Shown here piece after piece: positions 62,935-64,000 of a stretch of DNA of 64,000 nt (position 1 is the stretch's first letter; each line of letters starts with the position of its first letter). The DNA comes from Veillonella criceti. Lineage in GTDB: Bacteria > Bacillota > Negativicutes > Veillonellales > Veillonellaceae. The translations under genes were made by a program, and so were the position numbers. Below the pieces are notes generated by a model that was not told the DNA's origin, did not search any database, and saw nothing but the letters and a program-made list of their open reading frames with translations. The stretch covers positions 644,001 through 708,000 of the forward strand of contig NZ_UHIO01000001.1 in assembly GCF_900460315.1 (NCBI RefSeq), read 5' to 3'.

Positions 62935-63555
62935 TTACCTTCTTTCCACCGCGCCAACCAGACATGCCTTCATGCAGTTACCGCAATGCAGGCAGTGCTC
63001 CTGCTGAACCACATATGAAACTCCGTCCTGAATGATACAATCCTGCGGACAAACCGCCGTACATCTTCCGCAACCGATACATGCATCTGTGATGAAATAT
63101 CCCTCTGCCTTCATCTTCACTCCGCCAAAGGTAAAAGACGCACGCTCTATCGGTTTCTTTGAAAGATCAAACCACTCACCACTGCCCTCATAAATCTGAA
63201 ACACCGTCAGAGCCCGCATAGACTCCTCTGTAGGATATATCTTGCGCATGTACAGATTTTTCTCGAACAATTCCGGAATCTTATCATATCCAAGCTCCCG
63301 AACTTTACCACGGATAGATACAGCCACACTGCTCATAGTATCCTCACCTTTCATCGCAGTCAGGGCAAGAAACTCTCTTTTCTTCAGCCTGTCATAAAAG
63401 CCTTTACCTTTTGCTGTGAGGAAATACAATCCATTTGAATCACAGTCCATCATATCGATTGCTGCCGTCACGGGAAGACCGTCGTCATCGACGGTAGCTA
63501 CAATCGTTCTATGTATCTCATTCACAATATAGTCAAGATAGTCTTTTGCTGTCAC
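62935..63555 (-). CDS. Flavin split-barrel protein fused to a 2[4Fe-4S] ferredoxin
   Basis: A 206-residue fusion. The N-terminal ~130 residues are a PNPOx-like FMN-binding barrel (IHRTIVATVDDDGLPVTAAIDMMD). The C-terminal ~60 residues hold two 4Fe-4S motifs (CIGCGRCTAVCPQDC and CLHCGNCMKACLVGA). It could pass electrons between ferredoxin and a flavin-bound substrate. The start is GTG behind AAGGAGGTG. It leads the macrodomain-sirtuin genes in one operon and follows the Rrf2 remnant. Confidence 0.85.
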   Translation of the reverse strand: MTAKDYLDYIVNEIHRTIVATVDDDGLPVTAAIDMMDCDSNGLYFLTAKGKGFYDRLKKREFLALTAMKGEDTMSSVAVSIRGKVRELGYDKIPELFEKNLYMRKIYPTEESMRALTVFQIYEGSGEWFDLSKKPIERASFTFGGVKMKAEGYFITDACIGCGRCTAVCPQDCIIQDGVSYVVQQEHCLHCGNCMKACLVGAVERR

Positions 63556-63611
63556 GTTAACACCTCCTTAGAAAAGGACTCCGAAGCTGTCTGCCCCAGA
63601 GGCTCATTTTG

Positions 63612-63901
63612 TCAGGCTTCTTTTGCCAGAATAACCTGCATTCCCATTCTCAAATCCGTTATTGTATACTTTTTCATCTCGTCCTCCATAACGGTTTGAA
63701 TATCTTTTAGCGTCTCATCAAAAAGGCCTGGATGTTTTTACCTACAGGACACTATAGACTCGGATTTTCATGGAACCGGAATAAGTCTCCGCCCTCCATA
63801 GGTCTATAGTCTGATATACATCATAGAAGGATATCTCTGACAGTTCTCTTATTAGCGAGATTCCATCGGTCCTTGTAAAGTTGTAATAATCATCATTTCA
63901 T
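63612..63901 (-). pseudogene. Decayed Rrf2-family regulator
   Basis: The minus strand preserves Rrf2 pieces in different frames: DGISLIRELSEISFYDVYQT, then DLFRFHENPSL, an in-frame TAG, CPVGKNIQAF, a frameshift, and DETLKDIQTVMEDEMKKY. The N-terminal winged helix is missing: an ATG (63899-63901) is followed within about 30 nt by the mid-protein sequence. At least two frameshifts and a stop confirm decay. Its promoter, including an Rrf2-type site, remains. Confidence 0.75.
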
Positions 63902-63925
63902 CTCGTGTGTATAATGTAGCACGTC

Positions 63926-63949
63926 ATAGATGTAGTGTCAATAGTTACA
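63926..63949 (-). promoter_or_regulatory. Rrf2-type operator and promoter upstream of the decayed regulator
   Basis: TGTAGTGTCAATAGTTACA (63931-63949) matches the TGTAA-N9-TTACA pattern with one mismatch and contains a -35 TTGACA on the minus strand. A -10 TACATT or TATACA follows. It probably still drives the flavin/ferredoxin-macrodomain-sirtuin operon. Confidence 0.65.
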
Positions 63950-64000
63950 TCAAAATTTTTCAAAAAAATTTTCCGGACGCTTTTTGTGCATCCGGAATTT

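Overview
The window reads as chromosome of a diderm Firmicute, most likely Veillonella (Negativicutes). The DNA is AT-rich. Clostridia-style proteins (MerR, Rrf2, NiaR, a YolD-like protein) sit beside outer-membrane machinery: ESPR/YadA-type trimeric autotransporters, TonB-ExbB-ExbD and TonB-dependent receptors. One autotransporter ends in an SLH domain, a tether typical of Negativicutes. I saw no rRNA, tRNA, CRISPR array or intact insertion sequence.

Layout. 1-1.4 kb: a MerR regulator, and next to it a MerR-type promoter (19-bp spacer) driving a 19-residue ORF closed by a terminator. 1.6-10.9 kb: a 3067-residue trimeric autotransporter with three near-identical 1.2-1.3 kb internal repeats. 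11.9-18.8 kb: a cobalamin riboswitch with an attenuator, followed by exbB-exbD-tonB-btuC-btuD-btuF-btuB, a complete outer-to-inner-membrane B12 uptake unit. 18.8-22.4 kb: a second TonB receptor with a PepSY membrane protein, probably for iron. 22.5-32.1 kb: a type I restriction-modification locus. It has hsdM, an expressed hsdS, a tyrosine recombinase, a start-less silent hsdS in opposite orientation, hsdR and a GIY-YIG/DUF4357 gene. Identical 21-bp repeats make it a likely invertible, phase-variable specificity switch.

32.4-34.6 kb: a Y-family polymerase operon. 34.6-36.8 kb: a GT39-type glycosyltransferase and a PAP2 phosphatase for envelope lipid chemistry. 37-41.9 kb: a hypothetical gene, a CPA2 antiporter, a histidine kinase and a response regulator as one operon. 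42-55 kb: small metabolic and redox genes. These are thiN, DoxX, an Rrf2 regulator, an NAD(P)-binding protein, TerC, a nitroreductase, niaR/niaP, YjdI/YjdJ-like proteins, a pirin, a FrnE-like DsbA, a luciferase-like oxidoreductase, an RclA-like flavoprotein and an esterase. Promoters of the DoxX and NAD(P)-binding genes carry paired TGTAA-N9-TTACA sites exactly 42 bp apart, the probable operator of the Rrf2 protein encoded between them.

55.2-59.2 kb: a second trimeric autotransporter with a C-terminal SLH domain, interrupted by one in-frame stop and flanked by a 33-bp direct repeat. 59.8-61 kb: an HpcH/HpaI aldolase and a small membrane protein. 61.1-64 kb: a visibly more GC-rich, probably imported block. 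It holds a class M sirtuin, a zinc-type macrodomain protein, a flavin/ferredoxin protein and a decayed Rrf2 gene whose promoter keeps the same operator motif.
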